Source: Asanoa ishikariensis (lineage in GTDB: Bacteria > Actinomycetota > Actinomycetes > Mycobacteriales > Micromonosporaceae). From it: a DNA stretch of 64,000 nucleotides. Below, one piece after another: positions 24,453-32,025 of this stretch (positions are counted from its first letter, which is position 1; the number at the start of each line of letters is the position of its first letter). The stretch covers positions 682,001-746,000 of the forward strand of contig NZ_FNQB01000002.1 of assembly GCF_900107455.1 (NCBI RefSeq), given 5' to 3'. The translations under genes and the position numbers were made by a program. The notes under the pieces were generated by a model. The model was not told the DNA's origin. It ran no database searches and was given only the letters and a program-made list of their open reading frames with translations.

Positions 24453-25775
24453 TCAGCGAGTGCTCTTGGCGACCCGGCCGGACACTGCCGGCAGGCTCGC
24501 CGCACGCGCGGTGTCCGACGGGAAGTACTCGAACAGGCCGCCCAGGTCGGCGACGACGTTGAGCGAACCGCCGTTGTTGTAGATGAAGAAATTGTTGTCC
24601 GGCAGGATCTCGACGTTCGTGCCGTTGGACACCGTCTCACCCTTGAGGGGGTTGAGGGTGCTCACGGTCGGACGCGGGCCGCCGTTGTTCGGGTAGACCG
24701 TCAGGTAGGTGTTCGCCGTCGGGTTCACCGCCGTGACGTTGAGCGAGAGGGCCTCGGTCTCGGGGGTGATCGACGACGGCGCGCTGACCAGACGGTTGCC
24801 CACGCCGACCGGGGCACCCGTGCGGGTGTCCAGGATCCGCTGCGGCGCCACCGGCTTGAACTTCAGCGAGACGAACGTGTCGTTGAAGTAGACGCCGATC
24901 ACGTCGACGAGCCAGTGGGTGGTGGTGCTGGTGTAGACGCCGAACATCGGCAGGGAGGGATCCCCGCAGAAGTCGCACGGCGAGGTCGGCACGACGCCGC
25001 TGTTGGGCCAGATGCCGCCCTTGGCGTAGTTGACCGCCGAGACGCCGGCCGGCGGGTCGCCGGCACCGTTCCAGGTGGTCAGGTAGCCGCTGCTGGCCGG
25101 GTTGACCGCGGTGACGTTGACGGCGACCGCGGTGATTGCCGCGTCCACCGTCGGGTCGTCGAACGTGATCGCGTACTGGATCCAGCTCTGCGACGGAACC
25201 GGCGGGAGCGAGGCTCCGGTCTGCGGGTCCTTGCGGGTGTCGTCGACCCGGAACGCGTTCACCGGGAAGTAGGTGCTGCCCGGGGTCGCGTTCTCGTCAC
25301 CGCTGTAGTAGCCGGCGACGTCGGCGATGACGTGCGCGCCGAGGCTGCTCTGGAAGATCTTGACGACACCGCTGGCGCCGACGGCGACGGTGACCGAGTT
25401 GGCCCGCGTCACCCCCTTGGCGAAGCTGATGGAGGCAGCGGTCGGCCGTGCGGTGCCGTCGGGGTAAGCGGTCAGGTAACCGTTGCCCTGGGCGCCGGTG
25501 ACCGTCAGATTGAGCACGACGGCCGAGACGTTGGCCCCCGGGACCCCGGCGCGGCCGTTGACCTGGAGGTTGACGGTGCCGCCCGCGGGGACGATGCCCT
25601 GAGGAGCGCCGTTGCCGCTGCGGGTGTCGAGGATGCGGCTCGGAGCGAGCGGCGTGAAGGTGCCGACCGCCCCGACCGGCGCCGCGGAAGCGGCCGACGC
25701 CATGACGAAGACGGAACCGGTGACAGCGAGAGCAGCCGCTGCCGTGCCGGCGAGGACTGTGCGCAATACGCGCAT
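24453..25775 (-). CDS. Secreted RILDTR-repeat protein
   Basis: A 440-residue exported protein with a 35-residue signal peptide (MRVLRTVLAGTAAAALAVTG, core ending ASAAP). The mature part consists of three beta-rich modules of about 130 residues. Two begin with SRILDTRSG or QRILDTRTG, and the middle one has the variant FRVDDTRKD. Each contains a VVLNLTVT- or ALSLNVTAV-type strand and ends with a VVADLGG- or VIADVAGYY-type strand. One CDFC pair may form a disulphide or bind metal. Such modules are common in actinobacterial surface proteins, sometimes attached to amidases; here they stand alone. A structural or adhesive role is inferred. Confidence 0.8.
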   Translation of the reverse strand: MRVLRTVLAGTAAAALAVTGSVFVMASAASAAPVGAVGTFTPLAPSRILDTRSGNGAPQGIVPAGGTVNLQVNGRAGVPGANVSAVVLNLTVTGAQGNGYLTAYPDGTARPTAASISFAKGVTRANSVTVAVGASGVVKIFQSSLGAHVIADVAGYYSGDENATPGSTYFPVNAFRVDDTRKDPQTGASLPPVPSQSWIQYAITFDDPTVDAAITAVAVNVTAVNPASSGYLTTWNGAGDPPAGVSAVNYAKGGIWPNSGVVPTSPCDFCGDPSLPMFGVYTSTTTHWLVDVIGVYFNDTFVSLKFKPVAPQRILDTRTGAPVGVGNRLVSAPSSITPETEALSLNVTAVNPTANTYLTVYPNNGGPRPTVSTLNPLKGETVSNGTNVEILPDNNFFIYNNGGSLNVVADLGGLFEYFPSDTARAASLPAVSGRVAKSTR

Positions 25776-26136
25776 TGATCACCCCGTGTGACTGGAGATA
25801 GAGATGGGTTTGGGAGGACATCGATACCAGACCACTCCGCGGGCGGTGGCGCAAGGCCGCGGGCCAAGGTTTGGACCGAACTGTTGTGATCATCGGCCAA
25901 ACGGATAGCCGTGGCAACGGTTTTGTCGACGAAATCGGTGTCCGTCGTGATGTTGACCACTGTGGACACGCCCGGTTGGTTCTCGCCAAGGCCTTCGTCG
26001 GCATTGCCCGTTTCGGTTGACCACGAGGCGATCCGGGATGACGATCGAGGTGCCCGCTCAAATCCGCTCGACGTGGCGGCTACCCGGCGCGGATATCCCA
26101 GTTACCGACGGTGCTGCGGGTGGGGGAGGTGGCGAC
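25776..26136. other. Divergent intergenic region, no gene seen
   Basis: This 361-base stretch separates the secreted RILDTR protein from the hybrid regulator. It holds both promoters. The frame of the regulator stays open back to TTG 26017, but codons 26038-26136 encode a glycine-rich, unconserved-looking stretch and lack a ribosome site, so I treat it as leader. I found no strong dyad in it. Confidence 0.5.
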
Positions 26137-27885
26137 GTGAAGGTCGTCGCGGCACAGCTCGACGCACTGCACGCGGCCGCCGAAGATCTGGCCGGTGAGT
26201 TGGGGTTGCGCCCGTTGCTGGAGCGAATCCTGCGCCGCTGCACGGATTTGCTCGACTGCGACGCCGGATCTGTTTCGAGCGTCGACGAATCGGCCGGCAC
26301 CTATCGCAAAGAGGCCGACATCGGCGTCAAATGCCAGTCCGGCCGCGTGTTTTCGTTGTCGGAGGGGATGACCGGCGAGGTGGTCCGCCGCCGCGGGCCG
26401 GTCTGGTTCGACCGGTACGAAGACGTGGCGGGCGGCCACATCAGCGACACCGACCGGGCGAGCCTGCGCGGCGTGATCGGAGTGCCGATCGAGTGGCGGG
26501 GCCGGATCATCGGCGCCTGCGTGGTGTTCAGCCGCGACGAGCACCGGGTCTTCACCGAGGCCGACGCCGATCTGCTGCGGCTGTTCGCCCGGCACGCAGC
26601 CGTGGCACTGGTCAACGCCAACTCGCACGAGGCCGCCGAGGAACGGGCCCGCCTTCAGGCCGCCGGCGCGGAACGCGAACGACTCCTCGTCGAGGTGCAG
26701 GGCCTGCTGGCCAAGGGACTTGTCGATCTGACTGCGGAGCTCGACCAGGCCGAGCGGTACGCGCCGGCCACGGTGACCGGACATCTGCGTCGCGCCCGCG
26801 CCGAAGCGGAGAACACGATGACCGCGGTGCGCCTGTCGCTCGGCGCCGCCGGCCACTCGCAGTTGGAGGACCGGACCCTCGAGGACGCGCTGCGGGCGGA
26901 GCTCGGTTGGGCCCGACGGGCGCGGGATGCCGACGTGCGCCTGGTGGTCGCCGGAGCGCCGGTGCCGCTGGACCGGGCGTTGGCCGAACATGTGTTGAGC
27001 GTGGCGCAGGAAGCCGTGTCCAACATCGTGCGGCACTCGGGCGCGTCGACGATCCGGCTCGGGCTGGTCTACAACTCGGCCGCGCTGGCGCTGCTCGTGC
27101 AGGACGACGGGCACGGTTTCGTGCTCGACTCGGACGACCAGCGCGCCGGGGTCGGCCTGCGCCGGATGGTCGAGCTCACCGGCAGTGTCGGCGGTTCGGC
27201 CACGATCGAGTCGGTGCCCGGCTGGGGCACGAGTGTGCGGGCCACTTTCCCTTACCAGCGCACTGCCGGCGGTGACGACCAGGAGCGCATCGACGTGCTC
27301 GTCGTGGCGGCCCGTCCGCTGCTGCGGGCCGGGATATCGCGCCTGTTGGCCTGGTCCGGCCCGAGCCTGGCCGTGATCGGTGAGGCCGCGACCGAAGCCG
27401 ACGCGCTCTCGGCGATCGACTCCGCGCGCCCGGCTGTGGTCGTGGTGGGTCCGGACCTCGACGGCCAGGACGAGCTGATCAGAAAGGTGGTGGCCGGGGG
27501 TGTCTCCGTCGTCGCGATGTGCGCGGCGGGCGACCATCACGCGGTCGCCGAGGCGCTGCTCGCCGGCACGCACTGCTGTGTCGAGACCACCGCGGACGGG
27601 CCGACGCTGGCCCGGGCGGTCGTGGCCGCCTCCCGCGGCGAGTCCCTGGTGTCGGACAGCGGTGTCTGGGCCGGGCGGCTGTCCAGCGAGCCCAACCCGG
27701 CCGGTCTGACCGCCCGGGAGTTGGAGGTGTACGCCCTGGTCAGTCAGGGTCTCTCCGACAAGATGATCGCCACCCGGCTGGGCATCGCGGTGAAGACCGT
27801 GGGAAAGCACGTAGGCGCCGTGCTCCGCAAGACCCGTTCGCGAGGCCGCGCCGAGTTGATCGCCCGCGGGCTGCCTCAACGGTAG
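26137..27885 (+). CDS. Hybrid regulator: GAF, degenerate kinase, pseudoreceiver, LuxR HTH
   Basis: A 582-residue single-chain regulator starting at GTG 26137, seven bases after GGGGGAGG. A GAF domain occupies residues 20-160. The expected H-box then reads ERERLLVEVQGLLAKG, with Gln-188 where HisKA_3 kinases have the phospho-acceptor His. The HATPase domain is well kept (QEAVSNIVRHSGAS with Asn-296; DDGHGF 323-328). Residues 386-500 resemble a receiver, but the acidic pair is replaced by Ala-Ala and the phospho-Asp position in AVVVVGPDL is Gly. A LuxR HTH (522-580) closes it. It may bind ligand and nucleotide and act directly on DNA. It lies 71 bases upstream of the aldolase/Dak operon. Confidence 0.85.
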   Translation: MKVVAAQLDALHAAAEDLAGELGLRPLLERILRRCTDLLDCDAGSVSSVDESAGTYRKEADIGVKCQSGRVFSLSEGMTGEVVRRRGPVWFDRYEDVAGGHISDTDRASLRGVIGVPIEWRGRIIGACVVFSRDEHRVFTEADADLLRLFARHAAVALVNANSHEAAEERARLQAAGAERERLLVEVQGLLAKGLVDLTAELDQAERYAPATVTGHLRRARAEAENTMTAVRLSLGAAGHSQLEDRTLEDALRAELGWARRARDADVRLVVAGAPVPLDRALAEHVLSVAQEAVSNIVRHSGASTIRLGLVYNSAALALLVQDDGHGFVLDSDDQRAGVGLRRMVELTGSVGGSATIESVPGWGTSVRATFPYQRTAGGDDQERIDVLVVAARPLLRAGISRLLAWSGPSLAVIGEAATEADALSAIDSARPAVVVVGPDLDGQDELIRKVVAGGVSVVAMCAAGDHHAVAEALLAGTHCCVETTADGPTLARAVVAASRGESLVSDSGVWAGRLSSEPNPAGLTARELEVYALVSQGLSDKMIATRLGIAVKTVGKHVGAVLRKTRSRGRAELIARGLPQR

Positions 27886-27932
27886 GGACGTTACCCATGC
27901 CGTGCGGGTACTTTCCCTGATGCTGCCCGCAC
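27885..27932. promoter_or_regulatory. Inverted motif pair and dyad before the aldolase operon
   Basis: GGGACGTTACCC (27885-27896) and GGGTACTTTCCC (27906-27917) are inverted copies of GGGTA-N3-TCCC. A further dyad, GTGCGGG (27902-27908) with CCCGCAC (27926-27932), overlaps them. Together they fill most of the 71 bases between the hybrid regulator and the operon, so this is a plausible operator for that regulator. Confidence 0.45.
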
Positions 27933-27956
27933 CGTGGCGCTTCTAGCGTTCGCCGT

Positions 27957-28817
27957 ATGGGTGTGGTGCCGCTCAAGGAGATCGTCGACCGGGCGATGCG
28001 CGACCGCTACGGCGTTGCCGCGATCAACATCGTCAACGACCTGACGCTGGAAAGCGTACTCGCGGCCGCGGTGGAGCGGCGTTCACCGATCATCGTCCAG
28101 ACCTCGGTGAAGACGGTGAAGTCCATCGGATCCGATGTGCTGATGGCGATGTGGCGCGCGATGACGGCCGGCATCGAGGTGCCGTGCTGCCTCCACCTAG
28201 ACCATTGCCCCGAGCGGGCAGTGATCACCGAGTGCCTCGACAAGGGCTGGAACTCGGTGCTGTTCGACGCCTCGACCATGCCGGTCGAGGAGAACCTGCG
28301 CCAGACGATCGAGGTGGTCGCCGAGGCCCGGGCGCACGGCGCCCACGTCGAGGGCGAGATCGAGGCGATCAAAGGCGTCGAGGACGACGTCGGCAGCGAC
28401 GAGGTCTCCAAGCGGCAGTCGTTGGAGGTCTCGGTGCACTTCGTCGAGACGTCCGGTGTCGACGTGTTCGCGCCGTCGATCGGCAACGCACACGGCGTCT
28501 ACTCGGCCACGCCGCACCTTGACGACCAGCGCGTCACCGACCTCGTCGCGGCGACCGGCGTGCCGATCGCGCTGCACGGCGGCACCGGCCTGAGCGACGA
28601 GCAGTTCACCGACCTGATCGCCCGTGGCTGCGCGAAGGTCAACGTGTCCACCGCGCTGAAGGTGACCTACATGCAGTCGAACCTGGCGTTCCTGCGCGAG
28701 ACCGAAGAGCGCGGGAAGTGGGACCCGCCGTCGCTGTTCCGCCACGTCGGTGCGGACGTCACCGCGATGGCCGCCGGTTACGTCGACCGCTTCGGGAGCG
28801 CGGGGATGGCATGGTGA
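27957..28817 (+). CDS. Class II fructose-bisphosphate aldolase-family protein
   Basis: A 286-residue zinc aldolase. LDHC near residues 81-84 carries the catalytic Asp-82 and metal-binding His-83. EGEIEAIKGVEDD, SIGNAHGVY and ALHGGTGLSD supply the remaining zinc and phosphate sites. It would cleave or form a ketose phosphate using DHAP or a related ketone. It heads an operon with a HAD phosphatase and both dihydroxyacetone kinase subunits, so its substrate is probably not fructose-1,6-bisphosphate but a ketose made or used with the Dak kinase. No ribosome site is visible before ATG 27957. The next gene overlaps its stop. Confidence 0.9.
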   Translation: MGVVPLKEIVDRAMRDRYGVAAINIVNDLTLESVLAAAVERRSPIIVQTSVKTVKSIGSDVLMAMWRAMTAGIEVPCCLHLDHCPERAVITECLDKGWNSVLFDASTMPVEENLRQTIEVVAEARAHGAHVEGEIEAIKGVEDDVGSDEVSKRQSLEVSVHFVETSGVDVFAPSIGNAHGVYSATPHLDDQRVTDLVAATGVPIALHGGTGLSDEQFTDLIARGCAKVNVSTALKVTYMQSNLAFLRETEERGKWDPPSLFRHVGADVTAMAAGYVDRFGSAGMAW

Positions 28818-29596
28818 CCGCGCTGGTCTTCGACTGCGACGGCGTCCTGGCCGACACCGAACGGTTCGGGCACCTGCCCGCGTTCAACCAGGCGTTCGCC
28901 GAGTTCGGCCTGCCCGTGCGGTGGGACGAGGAGGAGTACGGCCGCAGGCTCGCGATCGGTGGCGGCAAGGAGCGCATGAAGAGCCTGCTGACGCCGGAGT
29001 TCGTCGCCGAGGCCGGCCTGCCCACCGACGCGGCCGGGCAGGCCGAAGCGGTCGCCGCCTGGCACCGCCGCAAGACCGAGCTCTACACCGCCATGGTCGA
29101 GGCGGGGAAACTGCCGGCCCGCCCCGGGATCGCCCGGATCGTCGAGGAGGCGTACGCCGCGGGCTGGCCGCTCGCCGTGGCGTCCACATCGGCCGAACCG
29201 TCCGTGCGTGCCGTGCTGGAGCACGCCGTCGGACCGGACCGGGCGCGCGACTTCACGGTGCTGGCCGGTGATGTGGTGCCGCACAAGAAGCCGGCACCCG
29301 ATATCTACCTGCTCACCCTCGAACGGCTCGGGTTGGCGCCGCACGAGGCCGTCGTCGTGGAGGACTCACACAACGGGCTGGAAGCCGCGAAGGCGGCCGG
29401 GATCGCCTGCGTGGTCACGGTCAACGGCTACACCGCCGACGAGGACTTCACCGGTGCCGCGTTCGTGGTCGACTCGCTGGGTGAGCCGGGCGCCGAACCG
29501 GTCACGGTGCTGGCCAACCACAGCCCGGCGCGGCCGGGCGCGTACGTCACGCTGGCCGACCTCGCGGCCGTCTTCGGCGAAAGGGACGCTCGATGA
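28811..29596 (+). CDS. HAD-superfamily phosphatase (CbbY-like)
   Basis: A 261-residue HAD-IA hydrolase. Motif I is FDCDGVLADTE (nucleophile Asp-8, acid Asp-10), motif II is VASTSAEPS, motif III is HKKPAPDIY, and motif IV is VVVEDSHNGLEAA. A helical cap lies between residues 15 and 90, as in beta-phosphoglucomutase and sugar phosphate phosphatases. The C-terminal extension after residue 220 is unusual for the family (ANHSPARPGAYVTLADL). It overlaps both neighbours (7 and 4 bases), so it is translated as part of the aldolase-Dak operon and probably dephosphorylates an intermediate of that pathway. Confidence 0.9.
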   Translation: MVTALVFDCDGVLADTERFGHLPAFNQAFAEFGLPVRWDEEEYGRRLAIGGGKERMKSLLTPEFVAEAGLPTDAAGQAEAVAAWHRRKTELYTAMVEAGKLPARPGIARIVEEAYAAGWPLAVASTSAEPSVRAVLEHAVGPDRARDFTVLAGDVVPHKKPAPDIYLLTLERLGLAPHEAVVVEDSHNGLEAAKAAGIACVVTVNGYTADEDFTGAAFVVDSLGEPGAEPVTVLANHSPARPGAYVTLADLAAVFGERDAR

Positions 29597-30228
29597 CCGA
29601 CTACCCGCTCGGCCAGGTGGAGTTCGTGGTGCGGACGATCGCGGATACCGCCGTCGCGAACGAGAAGTACTTCGGCGAGCTCGACGCGGTCGTCGGTGAC
29701 GGTGATTTCGGCTATTCGCTGGCCCGCGGCTTCGAGCTCGTCATCCGCGACTGGGACAGCTTCGACCGCACCGACGTCGCCACCTTCCTGCGTAAGGTCG
29801 CACTCGTCATCACCAGCCGGATCGGCGGCACCTCGGGACCGTTGTGGGGCACCGCCTTCCTGCGCGCGGCCACCGCCGTGCCGGGAAAGTCCGCAGTGGA
29901 TGGTCCCACCGCGGTCCTGATGCTCCGCGCGGCGAGCGAGGGCATCGCGACCCGCGGCAACGCCAGCCTCGGCGACAAGACCCTGCTCGACTCGCTCGTG
30001 CCGGCCACCGACGAGATCGAGCGCCAGATCGGCCTCGGCAGTGATGGACCGACCACGGTGCGGGCCGCCGCGACCGTCGCCCGGGCGACCGCGGAGGAGA
30101 CCGCGAAGCTACAGGCCCGGCGCGGCCGGCAGAGCTACACGGGCGAGCGCAGCATCGGCAGCGTCGACCCCGGAGCGGTCGCCGTCGCCGTCATCTTCGA
30201 AGCCCTTGCCGACGCCTGGGCCGTTTGA
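29593..30228 (+). CDS. dhaL: Dihydroxyacetone kinase subunit DhaL
   Basis: A 211-residue all-helical nucleotide-binding subunit. AVVGDGDFGYSLARG carries the three Mg-ADP aspartates (Asp-31, 36 and 38), followed by GGTSGPLWGTAF, LGDKTLLDSLVPA and the ARRGRQSYTGERSIGSVDPGA C-terminal signature. It supplies phosphate to the substrate bound covalently on DhaK. No DhaM phosphotransferase subunit is present in the operon, so the ADP would be recharged elsewhere or the kinase uses ATP. The start overlaps the HAD gene by four bases. Confidence 0.93.
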   Translation: MTDYPLGQVEFVVRTIADTAVANEKYFGELDAVVGDGDFGYSLARGFELVIRDWDSFDRTDVATFLRKVALVITSRIGGTSGPLWGTAFLRAATAVPGKSAVDGPTAVLMLRAASEGIATRGNASLGDKTLLDSLVPATDEIERQIGLGSDGPTTVRAAATVARATAEETAKLQARRGRQSYTGERSIGSVDPGAVAVAVIFEALADAWAV

Positions 30229-30245
30229 TCTAAGGGGGAGCCGCC

Positions 30246-31241
30246 ATGAAGAAGTTCGTCAACGATCCCAACCAGTTCGTGCCCGAGATGCTCAAGGGTG
30301 TCGCCCTGGCGAACCCGGACACGCTGCGCTACGTGCCCGAATACAACCTGATCATGCGGGTCGACGCCCCGAACGACGACCGCGTCTCCCTCGTCCAGGG
30401 CTCCGGCTCCGGCCACGAACCCGCCCACGCGATGATCGTCGGCAAGGGCATGCTCGACGCCGCCTGCCCCGGTGACGTGTTCTCCGCGCCGCCGATGGAC
30501 TACGTGCTGGAGACCAGCAAGATGCTGGCCTCGCCGAAGGGCGTGCTGCACATCATCAACAACTACACCGGCGACCGGATGGCCTTCGACATGGGCAAGG
30601 AGCTGGCCGAGGCGGAGGGCGTCCAGATCAAGACGCTGCTGGTCGACGACGACGTCGCCGTGGCGGACTCCACGTACACGATCGGTCGGCGTGGTGTCGC
30701 CGGCAACTTCTTCGTCATCAAGGTCGTCGGCGCGGCCGCCGAGCAGGGCGCCGACATCGACGAGCTGGTGCGGCTCGGGGAGAAGGTCAACTCGGTCACC
30801 CGGACCATGGGCATGGCGCTCACGTCGTGCACCCCGCCGGCCAAGGGCTCGCCGCTGTTCGACCTGGGCGACGACGAGATGGAGATGGGCGTCGGGATCC
30901 ACGGGGAGCCGGGCCGCCGCCGCGAGAAGCTCGCCGACGCCAACACCATCGTCGACGAGCTGTTGGAGGCCGTGGTCACCGACCTGCCGTACAAGAAGGG
31001 TGACGACGTCGCTTTGATGATCAACGGCCTTGGCGGTACGCCCATCGGTGAGCTCTACATCCTGTACGGCCGTGCCTTCGAGCAGCTCGAGGCCCGTGGC
31101 ATCCATGTCCGCCGCAACTACGTCGGCGAGTACTGCACCTCGCTCGACATGGCCGGCGCGTCGCTGACCCTCGTCAAGCTCGACGACGAGATCGTCAACG
31201 GGCTGTCCGCGCCGGCCGACATCGCGATCCGCACGTTCTAG
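30246..31241 (+). CDS. dhaK: Dihydroxyacetone kinase subunit DhaK
   Basis: A 331-residue substrate-binding subunit. The conserved opening MKKFVNDPNQFVPEMLKG is followed by QGSGSGHEPAHA, HIINNYTGDRMAF and His-219 in MGVGIHGEPG, which binds the ketone as a hemiaminal. It closes with RNYVGEYCTSLDMAGASLTL. Together with DhaL it would phosphorylate dihydroxyacetone or another short ketose such as erythrulose. AAGGGGGAGCC precedes the ATG. The order aldolase, HAD, DhaL, DhaK suggests a dedicated ketose catabolic route rather than glycerol use, since no glycerol dehydrogenase is present. Confidence 0.94.
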   Translation: MKKFVNDPNQFVPEMLKGVALANPDTLRYVPEYNLIMRVDAPNDDRVSLVQGSGSGHEPAHAMIVGKGMLDAACPGDVFSAPPMDYVLETSKMLASPKGVLHIINNYTGDRMAFDMGKELAEAEGVQIKTLLVDDDVAVADSTYTIGRRGVAGNFFVIKVVGAAAEQGADIDELVRLGEKVNSVTRTMGMALTSCTPPAKGSPLFDLGDDEMEMGVGIHGEPGRRREKLADANTIVDELLEAVVTDLPYKKGDDVALMINGLGGTPIGELYILYGRAFEQLEARGIHVRRNYVGEYCTSLDMAGASLTLVKLDDEIVNGLSAPADIAIRTF

Positions 31242-31370
31242 ACGGTGGCCTCGGCTCCGACGAGGTTGCCCCGCATGAGCCAGGTCGGCCCCTGCACGTA
31301 GGTGCTCGCTTCGGCGAAGAACGCACCGAAGTAGGGGCCGCCGGCGTGGGTGCTAGTTAGCAGCGTGGTT
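31238..31370 (-). pseudogene. 3' remnant of an unknown convergent gene
   Basis: On the minus strand a frame of about 43 codons, open only from a TGA at 31369-31371, reads TSTHAGGPYFGAFFAEAS, then TYVQGPTWLMRGNLVGAEAT, then V and a stop. The stop shares the CTAG tetranucleotide with the dhaK stop, as real convergent genes often do, and the composition looks like protein. No start or ribosome site is present, so it looks like the C-terminal end of a gene whose front was deleted. I do not recognise the family. Confidence 0.4.
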
Positions 31371-31383
31371 CAGTGAATGAACC
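31351..31383 (+). promoter_or_regulatory. Two dyads in the hxlR promoter
   Basis: TGCTA-GT-TAGCA (31351-31362) and GGTTCA-GTGAA-TGAACC (31367-31383) are perfect inverted repeats placed 21 bases or more before the HxlR start codon. They are likely operators for autoregulation. Confidence 0.55.
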
Positions 31384-31403
31384 GGGACGGGTAAGCTTTC
31401 GGC

Positions 31404-31910
31404 ATGGCTTTGCCCAGCACCTACGCGGACCGCAACTGCTCGCTGGCACGCGCCCTGGAGGTCGTCGGCGAGCGGTGGACGCTGCTGATCGTCCGGGACG
31501 CGTTCTACGGCGTGCGTCGCTTCGGCGACTTCGCCACCCAGCTCGGCATACCCCGTGCCAGCCTCACCACCAGGCTGAAGGCGCTGGTCGAGGAGGGCGT
31601 GTTCGAACGGGACGTCGACGGATACACGTTGACCCCCAAGGGCATCGCTCTCTGGCCGACGGTACGCGCGTTGATGGCCTGGGGAGACGTCCACTACTCG
31701 CCGGCCGGGGTGAAGCGCGCCCTGCGCCACGACGCGGACGGCGGCCTGCTCGACGCGCAGGGACGCTGCGAGCAGTGCGGGTCGCTGGTCGAGGTGCCGG
31801 AGACGCGGATCGAGCCAGGTCCCGGATTCCAGCCGACGGTGACCGATCCCGATCTCGTGTCGCAGGCGATGAACCAGCCACGCCGCCTGCTCGACCCCAT
31901 CAAGCTCTAG
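31404..31910 (+). CDS. HxlR-family transcriptional regulator with Cys-rich tail
   Basis: A 168-residue protein with an HxlR winged helix: CSLARALEVVGERWTLLIVRDAFYGVRRF, then RASLTTRLKALVEEGVF and a wing at RDVDGYTLTPKG. Residue Cys-13 is the conserved N-terminal cysteine that senses electrophiles in several members. The last 65 residues include a CEQCG pair, which may bind metal or sense redox. The usual divergent target gene is missing; only a gene remnant lies upstream. Confidence 0.88.
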   Translation: MALPSTYADRNCSLARALEVVGERWTLLIVRDAFYGVRRFGDFATQLGIPRASLTTRLKALVEEGVFERDVDGYTLTPKGIALWPTVRALMAWGDVHYSPAGVKRALRHDADGGLLDAQGRCEQCGSLVEVPETRIEPGPGFQPTVTDPDLVSQAMNQPRRLLDPIKL

Positions 31911-32025
31911 CAGTCGCGACGCGTACGTGTCGATGATCATGAAAATGCGTTTGTTCTTCTTCTGCTAACCAACTCGTCGCTCGCCCTGGATCTACTCCCT
32001 CGGGAACTGTCACGAGGGGGACCTG

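Noticed and set aside
26017-26136. Earlier TTG or ATG start for the hybrid regulator.
   Set aside because: The extra 33-40 residues look random, while GTG 26137 has an excellent GGGGGAGG ribosome site and is followed directly by the conserved domain.
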